The notes under the pieces were generated by a model. It was given only the letters and a program-made list of their open reading frames with translations, was not told where the DNA came from and ran no database searches. Below, one piece after another: positions 1-9,166 of a DNA stretch of 64,000 nucleotides (the stretch's first letter is position 1; each line of letters begins with the position of its first letter). A program made the position numbers and the translations under genes. The DNA comes from Parafrankia elaeagni (GTDB lineage: Bacteria > Actinomycetota > Actinomycetes > Frankiales > Frankiaceae): positions 62,001-126,000 of the forward strand of contig NZ_KB893783.1 in NCBI RefSeq assembly GCF_000374165.1, given 5' to 3'.

Positions 1-1
1 C

Positions 2-2701
2 CCGTCCGGCAGTACCTCGGTTCCCGCGGCGGACCGCCCCCGGCTGCTGTTGCTCGACGGGCATTCGCTGGCCTACCGCGCCTTCTTCGCGCTGCCGGTG
101 GAGAACTTCTCGACGACGACCGGCCAGCCGACGAACGCCGTCTACGGCTTCACCTCCATGCTGATCAACGCGCTGCGCGACGAGAAGCCCACCCACGTCG
201 CCGTCGCGTGGGATCTGCCGACGCCGACGTTCCGGCACACCCAGTACGCGGAGTACAAGGCCGGCCGGTCCGAGACCCCGGCGGACTTCGTCGGCCAGGT
301 CGCGCTGATCCACCAGGTCTGCGAGGCGCTCGCGGTGCCCGGCGTCAGCGCCGCCGGCTTCGAGGCCGACGACGTGATCGCCACCCTCGCCACCCAGGCC
401 GCGGCCGACGGCATGGACGTCCTGATCGTCACCGGTGACCGCGACGCGCTGCAGCTCGTCGACGACCGCGTCACCGTGCTGATGACCCGCAAGGGCATCA
501 GCGACATGACCCGCTTCACTCCGGACGAGGTGCAGGCGAAGTACGGCCTGTCGCCGGTGCAGTACCCCGACTTCGCGGCGCTGCGCGGCGACCCGTCCGA
601 CAACCTGCCGTCGGTGCCGGGGGTGGGGGAGAAGACCGCCACCAAGTGGATCCAGCAGTTCGGCTCGCTGGCCGACCTGGTCGACCGGGCCGACGAGATC
701 GGCGGCAAGACGGGTGCCTCGCTGCGGGCCCATCTGGCCAACGTCATCCGCAACCGGTCGCTGACGGAGCTCGCCCGGGAGGTGCCGTTGGAGGTCGCCC
801 CGGTCGACCTGCGTCTGCACCCGTGGGATCGCGAGGCCGTCCACCAGCTGTTCGACACGCTGCAGTTCCGGGTGCTGCGGGAGCGGCTGTACGCCGCCCT
901 GGCGGTGGCACCGCCGTCCGCCGACGAGGGCTTCGAGATCGAGCTGACCATGCTCGGTCCGGACGAGGTCGCCTCCTGGCTGGCCGAGCACGCCTCCGGC
1001 GCCGGCCGCACCGGCCTGCACCTGCGCGGCACGTGGGGCCGCGGCACCGGGGTGATCGTGTCGCTGTCGCTGGCGTCGACCGACGGCGCGGCCGCCTGGC
1101 TCGACCCGACCCAGCTCACCGCCGGTGACTCGGCCGCCCTCGGCGCCTGGCTGGCGGATCCGGACCGGCCGAAGGCCGGGCACGACCTCAAGGGCCCGAT
1201 GCTGGCGCTGGCCGAGGCGGGCTTCGACCTCGCCGGCGTGACCAGCGACACCGCGCTCGCCGCCTACCTGGCCCTGCCCGGCCAGCGTTCGTTCGACCTG
1301 GCTGACCTGACGCTGCGCTACCTGCAGCGCGAGCTGCGGTCGGAGGGGGAGACGAGCGGCCAGCTCACCCTCGACGGCTCCGGCGAGGCCGACGAGGCCG
1401 AGGCGGACGCGATCCGCGCCCGCGCCGCCCTCGAGCTTGCCGGCGTGCTCGACGGCGACCTCGAGCGCAGGTCCGCGGCCCGGCTGCTGCGGGAGATGGA
1501 GCTGCCCCTGGTCGGCGTCCTGGCCCGCATGGAACGGGCCGGTATCGCCGCCGACTCCGATCACCTCACCGAGCTGCAGAAGCACTACAGCGCCGAGGTC
1601 ACGGACGTCGCCGCGCAGGCCCACGGCATCGTCGGGCGGCAGTTCAACCTGGGCTCGCCCAAACAGCTCCAGCAGATCCTCTTCGAGGAGCTGGCGCTGC
1701 CCAAGACGAAGCGCATCAAGACCGGCTACACCACCGACGCGGACGCGCTGGCCTGGCTGGCGACACAGTCCGACCACCCGCTGATCCCGGTGCTGCTGCA
1801 CCACCGCGACGTGGCCCGCCTCAAGACCGTGGTCGACTCGCTCATCCCGATGATCGACGACGCCGGGCGGATCCACACCACCTTCAACCAGATGATCGCG
1901 GCCACCGGCCGGCTGTCGTCCACGGACCCGAACCTGCAGAACATCCCGATCCGCACGGTGCAGGGCCGGCAGATCCGGCAGGCGTTCATCGTCGGCCAGG
2001 GCTACGAGACGCTGCTGACAGCCGACTACTCGCAGATCGAGATGCGGCTGATGGCCCACCTGTCCGGCGACGCCGGGCTGATCGAGGCCTTCGCCTCCGG
2101 GGAGGACCTGCACACGTTCGTCGCCGCGCAGGCGTTCGGGCTCCCGGTCTCAGAGGTCGACCCGGAGCTGCGACGCCGGATCAAGGCGATGTCCTACGGG
2201 CTGGCCTACGGACTGTCCGCGTACGGGCTCGCCGGCCAGCTCGGTATCGCCCCCGACGAGGCCCGCGAGCACATGGACGCCTACTTCGCCCGGTTCGGCG
2301 GCGTCCGGGACTTCCTGCGCGGTGTCGTAGACCAGGCCCGGCGTGACGGCTACACCGAGACGATCATGGGGCGTCGCCGCTACCTGCCCGATCTGACCAG
2401 CGACAACACCCAGCGCCGGCAGATGGCGGAACGGATGGCGCTGAACGCCCCCATCCAGGGCTCCGCCGCCGACATCATCAAGATCGCGATGCTGGGGGTG
2501 GACCGCGCCCTGCGGTCCCGGGACCTGCGCTCCCGGCTGCTGCTCCAGGTGCACGACGAGCTCGTCCTGGAGATCTCGCCGGGGGAGCGGGAGGAGGTCG
2601 AGGCGCTGGTGCGGTCCGAGATGGGTGCCGCGTACGAGATGTCCGTTCCGCTGGAGGTGAGCGTGGGCGCCGGGCGCACCTGGGACGAGGCCGGCCACTG
2701 A
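2..2701 (+). CDS. polA: DNA polymerase I, 5' end outside the window
   Basis: Family A DNA polymerase that fills gaps after excision repair and removes RNA primers. The frame is open to the left edge, and the residues before the first possible start (TTG at base 50) already fit the family (PRLLLLDGHSLAYRAFF), so the true start lies upstream. The N-terminal third is the 5'-3' exonuclease domain (GHSLAYRAFF, FEADDVIATLA, LRGDPSDNLPSVPGVGEKTA). The C-terminal half carries polymerase motif A (ADYSQIEMRLMAHL), motif B (RRRIKAMSYGLAYG) and motif C (QVHDELVLE). In the middle domain the proofreading acidic DxE pair is absent: the expected strand reads GLHLRGTWGRG. The enzyme is therefore probably not proofreading, as known for mycobacterial PolA. 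A 13-bp tandem repeat runs through its stop codon. Confidence 0.97.
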   Translation, partial: PSGSTSVPAADRPRLLLLDGHSLAYRAFFALPVENFSTTTGQPTNAVYGFTSMLINALRDEKPTHVAVAWDLPTPTFRHTQYAEYKAGRSETPADFVGQVALIHQVCEALAVPGVSAAGFEADDVIATLATQAAADGMDVLIVTGDRDALQLVDDRVTVLMTRKGISDMTRFTPDEVQAKYGLSPVQYPDFAALRGDPSDNLPSVPGVGEKTATKWIQQFGSLADLVDRADEIGGKTGASLRAHLANVIRNRSLTELAREVPLEVAPVDLRLHPWDREAVHQLFDTLQFRVLRERLYAALAVAPPSADEGFEIELTMLGPDEVASWLAEHASGAGRTGLHLRGTWGRGTGVIVSLSLASTDGAAAWLDPTQLTAGDSAALGAWLADPDRPKAGHDLKGPMLALAEAGFDLAGVTSDTALAAYLALPGQRSFDLADLTLRYLQRELRSEGETSGQLTLDGSGEADEAEADAIRARAALELAGVLDGDLERRSAARLLREMELPLVGVLARMERAGIAADSDHLTELQKHYSAEVTDVAAQAHGIVGRQFNLGSPKQLQQILFEELALPKTKRIKTGYTTDADALAWLATQSDHPLIPVLLHHRDVARLKTVVDSLIPMIDDAGRIHTTFNQMIAATGRLSSTDPNLQNIPIRTVQGRQIRQAFIVGQGYETLLTADYSQIEMRLMAHLSGDAGLIEAFASGEDLHTFVAAQAFGLPVSEVDPELRRRIKAMSYGLAYGLSAYGLAGQLGIAPDEAREHMDAYFARFGGVRDFLRGVVDQARRDGYTETIMGRRRYLPDLTSDNTQRRQMAERMALNAPIQGSAADIIKIAMLGVDRALRSRDLRSRLLLQVHDELVLEISPGEREEVEALVRSEMGAAYEMSVPLEVSVGAGRTWDEAGH

Positions 2702-2725
2702 GGCCGGCCACTGAGGCCGGCCCTG
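2688..2725. repeat. 13-bp tandem repeat across the polA stop codon
   Basis: Two exact copies of AGGCCGGCCACTG (2688-2700 and 2701-2713) and a third, one base shorter and altered (2714-2725). The polA stop codon TGA is at 2699-2701, at the junction of copies one and two. The copies probably arose by slippage. Each unit contains the palindrome GGCCGGCC, so the array could also fold. Confidence 0.75.
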
Positions 2726-2733
2726 AGACCCCG

Positions 2734-2754
2734 CCGGATCCGTCCACGATCCGG
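2734..2754 (+). terminator. Hairpin after polA
   Basis: Perfect 7-bp stem CCGGATC/GATCCGG with a 7-base loop, followed by the A/T-richer AGATAATCCTT. It lies 33 bases after the polA stop and about 280 bases before the next likely start. It could terminate polA. There is no run of T, which is common for actinobacterial terminators. The rest of 2702-3036 holds no recognisable gene. Confidence 0.4.
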
Positions 2755-3036
2755 AGATAATCCTTCTCCGCGCCGTCCGCGGGTGTCTGTCCCGGTGTGT
2801 TCGTCCGCCGTTTCCGGAAAGGGCGGTGAGAGCTGTGCGCGTGCCACCGGGATTCCCGCGGCCAACCAACGTGTCAGGCATGGTGCCGGCGGGAATTCTC
2901 AGGCTGTCGGCGCCCGCGGCGCGGCCGCTGCGGTCTGTGCCGTCTGCGCGGGCCGGTGTCCCACCCAGCGCCGGAGGCGCTCGTCGGGGGGAGCACCACC
3001 GTGATCCGTCGCGGCAGGGAAAGGGGAAACCAGCCC

Positions 3037-6000
3037 GTGATCAGCGGCCCGATCATCGTCGATCGCCGCCGGCTGCTCACGGTCCTGGTTCTCGGCCTGG
3101 CGGGATTCTTCCTGATCACCGTCCTGGTCCCGGCCTCGCCGGGTTTCCTGCGGCCCGGATCGTGGGCGGCGTTGGCCATCGGGCTTGCCAATGTCGGCCT
3201 GCTGCGACCGCTCACCGAGCACCAGGACGAGTGGGAGTGGCTCCCGCTGCTGTCCGGAGCGTCGATGACCGCCGGCCTCGGTCTGGCCGCGGCGAACGCC
3301 GGGCCGGGCCAGGGCTGCGAGCTGTTCCTGCTCTGGTTCCCGTGGCTCGCGGCGTTCTGCGGCATGCTCCGGCTCTGCTCGACGTTGGCGCTGGCCGCGT
3401 GGATAGCACTCGTCATGGTCCTCGCCGCATGGGCGAACCCGGATCTCGCTGATCCCGCGCCGCTGCTGGTCGCGGCGGTGGTCAGCTCCGTCTGCGGCTG
3501 CCTGGTCATGTCCGGTCTGTTCCGGTGGGGCCATCAGCAGGCCTTCTCCGACCCGCTGACCTCGCTGGTCGCTCGCAGCGGGCTGGCCAGCGTCGCCGAT
3601 CCGGCGATCGCCCGGGCCCGCGAGCGCGGCGAGGAGGTCGTCTTCCTCCTGCTCGACATCAACCGTTTCCGGGAGGTCAACGACGCGCTCGGGCACGAGG
3701 GCGGTGACGAGCTGCTGCGTCAGTTCGCGCGTGCGCTGACCAGGGTGCGACCGCGCCCGGCCTTCGTCGGCCGGCTCGGCAGCGACGAGTTCGCGCTGGT
3801 CATCTCCTGCCCTGCCGGCACCGGCGATCCCATCGGCGCCCCGGACGACGGCGCGCGCCAGCCACCGGGCCGGGACCGTCTTCTGCGCGACCTCGGCAGC
3901 TCGGTGCTGAGTCAGGTGGAAGGCCCCTTCGAGGTGCGCGGCATCAACGTCGGGGTCGAGGCCAGCGCCGGGCTGGCCCTCGCGCCGCGGGACGGCGAGA
4001 CGGCCGCCGCGCTGCTCCCGTGCGCCGACGTCGCGCTGTCGCGGGCGAAACGACAGGGCGAACGGGTCGGTCTCTGGGACGTCGGCATCGCCGGCGTGCG
4101 CTCCTGGGAGATCTCCCTGTACGCGGAGCTGCGGGCAGCCATCGCCCACAACGAGCTCCTCGTCTACTACCAGCCGCTGCAGTCCGCCGCGACCGGCCAG
4201 ATCGTCGGGGTCGAGGCTCTGGTTCGGTGGCGGCACCCCACCCGCGGCCTGCTCCCGCCCGGTGCGTTCCTGCCGATCGCCGAACGGTCGGCGCTCATCG
4301 GCGACATGACCCGGTGGGTGCTGGACGAGGCGCTGCGTCAGTGCGCCGACTGGGCCGCGCGGGGCCTGCACGTACCGGTCTCGGTCAACCTGTCAGCTCG
4401 CATGCTCATCCTGGACGACCTGCCCGACCTGGTCACCACAAGCCTGGCGCGGCACCACCTCCCGCCCGACATGCTCACCCTGGAGATCACCGAGAGCGCC
4501 CTGGTGACCCAGCCCGGCCGGGCGGCGGCGATGCTGCGGGAACTGCGCAGCAAGGGCGTCAAGCTCGCGCTGGACGACTTCGGTACCGGCTACAGCTCGA
4601 TGGAGATCCTCAAGGCGCTTCCGTTCGACGAGGTCAAGATCGACCGCGGGTTCGTCGCGGACATCCGCGGGAGCCTGCAGGACGCCGCCATCGTCCGGTC
4701 CGTCCTCGACCTCGGGCACCGGCTCGGGCTGCGGGTCGTCGGCGAGGGCGTCGAGGACGAGCGGACGCTGCGGATGATGAGCGAGCTCGGCTGCGACATC
4801 CTGCAGGGCGACGTGATCTCGCGGCCACGGCCGCCGTCCCGGCTGGAGGACCTCCTCGCCGTCCGCGCGGCGAGGACGGACCGCCCGGCGACAGGCCCGG
4901 GTCCCGACCGACGGGGCGGGCCCGGTTCCGCCGGGGTACACCGGGTGGGATCGGAGCCCACGGCGACGGGCCCGCCTCCCGGCGGGGAGCTTCCCGTCGG
5001 ATCGGCGCCGAACGGATCGGGATCAGGCGGGCCGGTGCCAGACGGATCGACGGCGGCCACCGCCGGCCGGCCCGAGACCACCGCCGGGCCCGGAGCAGCG
5101 ACGGGTGGAGCAGCAGAGCCGCACCAGCCGCATCAGCCCGACAGGACCCTCTTCACGCTGGCGCAGACGCAGCGGTTCGGTATTCTGGCGCCGCTCGCCC
5201 AGCAGGAGGCCGCGCGGATCGCCGCGGTGCGCCGCTACGAGATCGCCTTCCGTCCGCACAGCTACCGCCTGGACGACGTCGCGGCGCTCGCGGCCGCGAT
5301 GACCGGCTGCGACGTCGGGTCGATCATCATGGTCAGCGCCGACTCCGAGATCTACCTCGGCCGGTTCGGCCACCAGACGCAGGACGTTCCGGCCCGGGTC
5401 GGCGTGGGTTCGCACTCGGTCGCGGCCGGTGAGCTGGTCGAGGTCCCGGATGCCACGCTCGACCCCCGGTTCGCGCACGGCGCCAAGGCCTACCGGCACC
5501 GGATCGTGCGCTTCGTCGCGGGCGTGCCGGTGCGAACGTCCGACGGGCATGCGATCGGCGCGATCACGATCAGTGACCGCATCCCGAGGCGGCTCACCCC
5601 GGGGCAGCGGGAGGCCCTGGAAAGCCTCGCCCGACACGCCATGGTCATGATGGACACCCGCCGGGAGTGTGTCCTGCTGGAGCTGGTGACGGACACCACC
5701 CATGCGCTGGACCAGCTCGACCACCGGGGCGAGGTCCACGCCGCGGCCTCCCTGATCACGGACACGGCGCGGCACATGTCCGGAGCGGACGTCGCCAACG
5801 TCCTGGTGGCGGACAGCGCGGGATCGGCCGAGTTCACCGCCGTCGAGTCGTCCGTCGCACCCGGCGCCGAGGCCATCATCCGGCCGGGGCAGAAGTTCCG
5901 GAAGGACGAGCGAACCGTCGTCGGGCAGGTGCTGCGGACACTGCGCCCCCTGTTCGTGCCGGACGCCTACTCCTACACCGGCTTCAACACCGACCTGGCC

Positions 6001-6669
6001 CGCCGCAGCCACGTCGCCTCGGTCCTCATCATGCCGCTCCCGGGCGCCGGCGGGGTGGCCGGCGCGTTGTGCATGCGATGGTCCCGGCCGATTCCGGTGA
6101 TCGACACCGCGCTCGACAAGGTGCTGACCCTGCTCGGCGGCCAGGCGGGCCACGCCCTCGGGCGCATGCTGGCGGTCGACTGCCCCGGTCGGTCGTTCGA
6201 GACCGACAGCGCGACCGGCCTCGCCACCCGCTCCGCGTTCCTGCCCACGCTCGGGCATCTGCCCTCCGGCACCGCCGTCTGCCTGTTCGACCTGCCCCGG
6301 TCGGGCCGGCCGCCGCCGGGCGCCGCCGCCGGCACGGCACCCGATCAGGGACTCACCCAGTTCGCGACCGATCTGCGGGCTGTCGCCGACGACCCGGAGC
6401 ACCTGGCCCGCTGGGCGGACCGGCAGTTCGTGATGGCGATTCCGACCGGCGGGCGTGAAGGCGCCGAGACCGCCGTCGCCGCGCTGCGCCGGGCCTGGGG
6501 GCAGGAGTCGCCCGCCCCCCTGGCCGTCGGCATCTCCATCACCGGGAGCAACGAGCCGTTGAGCACCGCCCTCATCGAGGCGGAGAACCAGGCGCTGGCC
6601 ATGGCGGCCGCCCGGGACGCCCGCAACGGCGCGGGCGCCCCGATGACGGCCACGTCGGCCGGCGTCTGA
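3037..6669 (+). CDS. Membrane-anchored GGDEF-EAL protein with tandem GAF-like domains
   Basis: Predicted cyclic di-GMP turnover and sensing enzyme of 1210 residues. GTG 3037 is preferred because AAAGGGGAAA lies just upstream; an in-frame GTG at 2956 would add 27 residues. The order is about six membrane segments (residues 10-165), a GGDEF domain (172-300) with the variant signature GSDEF (248-252) and no RxxD inhibitory site before it, then an EAL domain (about 365-610). The EAL domain keeps EAL (393-395), NLS, LEITES, DDFGTG (513-518), KID, GEGVED (569-574) and LQG, so phosphodiesterase activity is plausible. A Gly/Pro-rich linker (610-705) leads to two GAF-like regions (about 708-887 and 888-1045). 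The last 150 residues look like a second GGDEF fold without its signature. It ends 6 bases from the convergent peptidase gene. Which activity dominates cannot be told from sequence. Confidence 0.9.
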   Translation: MISGPIIVDRRRLLTVLVLGLAGFFLITVLVPASPGFLRPGSWAALAIGLANVGLLRPLTEHQDEWEWLPLLSGASMTAGLGLAAANAGPGQGCELFLLWFPWLAAFCGMLRLCSTLALAAWIALVMVLAAWANPDLADPAPLLVAAVVSSVCGCLVMSGLFRWGHQQAFSDPLTSLVARSGLASVADPAIARARERGEEVVFLLLDINRFREVNDALGHEGGDELLRQFARALTRVRPRPAFVGRLGSDEFALVISCPAGTGDPIGAPDDGARQPPGRDRLLRDLGSSVLSQVEGPFEVRGINVGVEASAGLALAPRDGETAAALLPCADVALSRAKRQGERVGLWDVGIAGVRSWEISLYAELRAAIAHNELLVYYQPLQSAATGQIVGVEALVRWRHPTRGLLPPGAFLPIAERSALIGDMTRWVLDEALRQCADWAARGLHVPVSVNLSARMLILDDLPDLVTTSLARHHLPPDMLTLEITESALVTQPGRAAAMLRELRSKGVKLALDDFGTGYSSMEILKALPFDEVKIDRGFVADIRGSLQDAAIVRSVLDLGHRLGLRVVGEGVEDERTLRMMSELGCDILQGDVISRPRPPSRLEDLLAVRAARTDRPATGPGPDRRGGPGSAGVHRVGSEPTATGPPPGGELPVGSAPNGSGSGGPVPDGSTAATAGRPETTAGPGAATGGAAEPHQPHQPDRTLFTLAQTQRFGILAPLAQQEAARIAAVRRYEIAFRPHSYRLDDVAALAAAMTGCDVGSIIMVSADSEIYLGRFGHQTQDVPARVGVGSHSVAAGELVEVPDATLDPRFAHGAKAYRHRIVRFVAGVPVRTSDGHAIGAITISDRIPRRLTPGQREALESLARHAMVMMDTRRECVLLELVTDTTHALDQLDHRGEVHAAASLITDTARHMSGADVANVLVADSAGSAEFTAVESSVAPGAEAIIRPGQKFRKDERTVVGQVLRTLRPLFVPDAYSYTGFNTDLARRSHVASVLIMPLPGAGGVAGALCMRWSRPIPVIDTALDKVLTLLGGQAGHALGRMLAVDCPGRSFETDSATGLATRSAFLPTLGHLPSGTAVCLFDLPRSGRPPPGAAAGTAPDQGLTQFATDLRAVADDPEHLARWADRQFVMAIPTGGREGAETAVAALRRAWGQESPAPLAVGISITGSNEPLSTALIEAENQALAMAAARDARNGAGAPMTATSAGV

Positions 6670-6675
6670 ACGCTT

Positions 6676-7737
6676 TCAGGCGGTCACGCCGACCGCGGCC
6701 CACGCCTCCCGCACGGCCCGGGTCTCCTCCGCCCCGAACAGCACCTGCGCCTGGCGGGTGGTGGCGGTGGCGAACGAGCGGAACGTGGCGTTCGGCCGCA
6801 GCTGAGGGGCCCGCAGCGCCTCGTACCAGATCCTCCCCGCGCGCTCCCAGGCGTGCCCGCCGAGCGCGATCGCCGCGTTGTAGAACGCCTTGTTCGGGAT
6901 GCCCGAATTGATGTGCACACCGCCGTTGTCCGTGGTGGTGCGGACGTAGCCGTCCATGTGCGCCGGCTGGATGTCGTCGCCGAGCACCGGGTCGTCGTAG
7001 GCTGTCCCGGGCTCCTTCAGGGAACGCAGCGCCACCCCCTGCACCGCGTCGGTGAGCAGGCCCGCACCGATGAGCCAGTCCGCCTCCGCCGCGGTCTCGC
7101 CGTGCAGGTGCTGCTTCACCAGCGAGCCGAAGACGTCGCTGATCGACTCGTTGAGGGCGCCGGACTGGTTCAGGTACATCAGCTGCGCCTCGTCCTCGGT
7201 GACGCCGTGGGCGAGTTCGTGACCGATGATGTCCAACGAGACGGTGAACCGGTTGAACAGCTCGCCGTCACCGTCTCCGAAGACCATCTGCCGCCCGTTC
7301 CAGAAGGCGTTCTCGTAGTGCTCCCCGTAGTGGACGGTGGCGAGCAGTGCCATGCCGTCGTCGTCGACGGAGTCCCGGCCGTAGGCCGAACGGAAGAACT
7401 CGAACGTGGCGCCGAGGCCGTCGTACGCCTCGTTGACGGTGACGTCCTCGACGGGCCCGTCGCCCTCGACACAGACCGTCGTGCCCGGCAGGTCCTCCGT
7501 GCTCTTGGCGTCGCCGATCGTGCGGCGCGGCCCGCTGGTCGGCGTCAGCCGAGGCGGCGTCGCCGTGCGCTGCGCCGAGCGCAGAAACGCGTTGTGCACC
7601 CGGACCGTGCGGTGGGACGTGTCCTGGGCCAGGGTGGCCAGGGCCCGCGCGCGCTGGTCGTCGTTCCCGTTCCGTGCGATGCGCTCCAGCACGTGCGGCG
7701 GCACGGCACAGGGCGCGCAGCGACGGTGACCGCTCAT
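6676..7737 (-). CDS. Protealysin-like M4 metallopeptidase
   Basis: Thermolysin-family zinc endopeptidase of 353 residues. The zinc motif HELAH is at residues 173-177, followed by the third ligand region NESISDVFG and the catalytic-histidine region DNGGVHINSGIPNKAFYNAA. There is no signal peptide. The first 25 residues hold a CAPC pair and PPHVLERIA, matching the short PPxxxLxxIA propeptide of protealysin-type precursors and not the long propeptide of secreted thermolysins. The start ATG 7737 has GAGGAG 5 bases upstream. It stands alone, convergent with the GGDEF-EAL gene. An inverted repeat sits 17 bases before the start. Export, if any, would need a non-Sec route; this is unknown. Confidence 0.9.
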   Translation of the reverse strand: MSGHRRCAPCAVPPHVLERIARNGNDDQRARALATLAQDTSHRTVRVHNAFLRSAQRTATPPRLTPTSGPRRTIGDAKSTEDLPGTTVCVEGDGPVEDVTVNEAYDGLGATFEFFRSAYGRDSVDDDGMALLATVHYGEHYENAFWNGRQMVFGDGDGELFNRFTVSLDIIGHELAHGVTEDEAQLMYLNQSGALNESISDVFGSLVKQHLHGETAAEADWLIGAGLLTDAVQGVALRSLKEPGTAYDDPVLGDDIQPAHMDGYVRTTTDNGGVHINSGIPNKAFYNAAIALGGHAWERAGRIWYEALRAPQLRPNATFRSFATATTRQAQVLFGAEETRAVREAWAAVGVTA

Positions 7738-7753
7738 CGGTGGCTCCTCATCG

Positions 7754-7768
7754 GTGACTGTTCGTCAC
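7754..7768. promoter_or_regulatory. Inverted repeat upstream of the M4 peptidase
   Basis: GTGAC-N5-GTCAC, a perfect 5-bp dyad centred about 24 bases before the peptidase ATG. Its size and position fit a dimeric repressor site or overlap with the promoter. No regulator can be named. Confidence 0.3.
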
Positions 7769-7859
7769 ATTCGGGTACTCCCGGGTGGGTGTGACCCCCC
7801 GCCACCGACCTTCGCCGCCGCGTGATCTGATGTCCAGACTGTTCTTTGTGTCCCCCTCG

Positions 7860-9113
7860 TCACTGCATCGCTGCGGTGCCCTCGCACGTCGGACCCGGTG
7901 AGAACACGTCAAAGCCCACTCCGGCCCAGGATGCCCGGACGAAGTCGACGCACAGGTCCGCCCACCCCCGCCCGACGGTGAAGTCGATCTTCCGGGCCAG
8001 CAGGCCGCCCGCGTCGTAGTCGGTGACCGCGCCCAGCCCGCGGACGAAGCCGGCTCGGCTCGGGCAGCCCTGCTGGGTCCGCAGGCCGCGGACGAACAGG
8101 TCGGCGCTGATCCAGCCGTTCATGGCGCTCTGCAGGCGCGGCTCGGCGAGCTGAGGGGCATACCGGGACATCGCCGACAGGTACGCCTGGTGCGCGGGCA
8201 GATCGCGCTCGAACGCGGTGAAGGGCACGCCGGCGTAGGTGCCGGCCAGTGCCTGCCGGAGCCCGGGCGGCAGCCGGCTCATGTCGTAGCCGAACGGGGA
8301 CAGCGCGACGGTGAACGGCCGGCCCAGCTCGGCGGCGGTGATCAGGACCCCGGTGTAGGCGTCCAGCGGGGTGGCCGCGATCAGTGTGTCCGCACCGGCC
8401 GCCAGGATCCGCGAGCCGACCCGCTCCGCGGACAGGCTGTCGACCGCGGACTCGAAGACCACGGGGACACCCGCGGCCTCCAGGCTCGACCGGGCACTCG
8501 CGGCGAAGAACCGGGAGGCCTGGTCGGACCCGGTCACCAGCAGCGCCGCCCGGGTGCCGCCCTGGGAACCGACGAACCGGCCCAGCGCGCTCGACGCGCC
8601 CGCGCCCGCGGCGACCGAGCCGGCGGCGAACATGTTCGGGTGCTCGCCCCACAGCGGCTGGTCGGCCACCCCCAGCACGGGAACGCCCTGCTCGCCGAGC
8701 CACGGCGCCGACCGCTCGGAGACCATCGTGCCCTCGAGCACCGCGAACGCTCCGTCGGCGACGAGATCCTTCGCCGCCCGCAGGTTCACGCCGGGACTGG
8801 ACTCGTCGTCGCGCCAGACCGTCCCGATCAGGCGGCCGCCGACGCCACCGCCCGCGTTCTCCTGGGCGAGCCGTGCCTCCACACCGGACCGGAATCCGGT
8901 GTACTGCGCCGCCATCGGCCCGCTGTCCGGGAACAGGACGCCGACCGTCACGCGATTGTCGGTGACACCCGGGGCGCAGCCGCGCGCGGCCTGCGCGGTG
9001 CCGTCGCGGGCGGAACCGCCGGCGGCACAGGCGCCCACCAGCGCCACGAGCACTCCGGTGACCGTCATCAGGGCTGCACCGACAAACCGCGTCCGAAACA
9101 CCAGGTGAGCCAC
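7860..9113 (-). CDS. ABC transporter ligand-binding lipoprotein (branched-chain amino acid type)
   Basis: Periplasmic-binding-protein type 1 domain, as in LivJ-like receptors, of about 417 residues. The N-terminus has a hydrophobic signal ending in a lipobox (LVGAC), so it should be anchored outside the membrane. The mature part starts with VTVGVLFPDSGPMA, typical of the family, followed by a second lobe (AALLVTGSDQASRFFAASAR) and SALGRFVGSQGG. No permease or ATPase gene lies beside it, so it may serve a transporter encoded elsewhere or act as a sensor. The start is uncertain: GTG 9113 has only weak Shine-Dalgarno support (CGGAGAG immediately before it), and a GTG four codons downstream has GAGAGG at a better distance. 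Confidence 0.8.
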   Translation of the reverse strand: MAHLVFRTRFVGAALMTVTGVLVALVGACAAGGSARDGTAQAARGCAPGVTDNRVTVGVLFPDSGPMAAQYTGFRSGVEARLAQENAGGGVGGRLIGTVWRDDESSPGVNLRAAKDLVADGAFAVLEGTMVSERSAPWLGEQGVPVLGVADQPLWGEHPNMFAAGSVAAGAGASSALGRFVGSQGGTRAALLVTGSDQASRFFAASARSSLEAAGVPVVFESAVDSLSAERVGSRILAAGADTLIAATPLDAYTGVLITAAELGRPFTVALSPFGYDMSRLPPGLRQALAGTYAGVPFTAFERDLPAHQAYLSAMSRYAPQLAEPRLQSAMNGWISADLFVRGLRTQQGCPSRAGFVRGLGAVTDYDAGGLLARKIDFTVGRGWADLCVDFVRASWAGVGFDVFSPGPTCEGTAAMQ

Positions 9114-9166
9114 CTCTCCGAGTCCGGCGCACGGTGGCGGCGGAGTTCCTGGGCGTTCACAACCGT

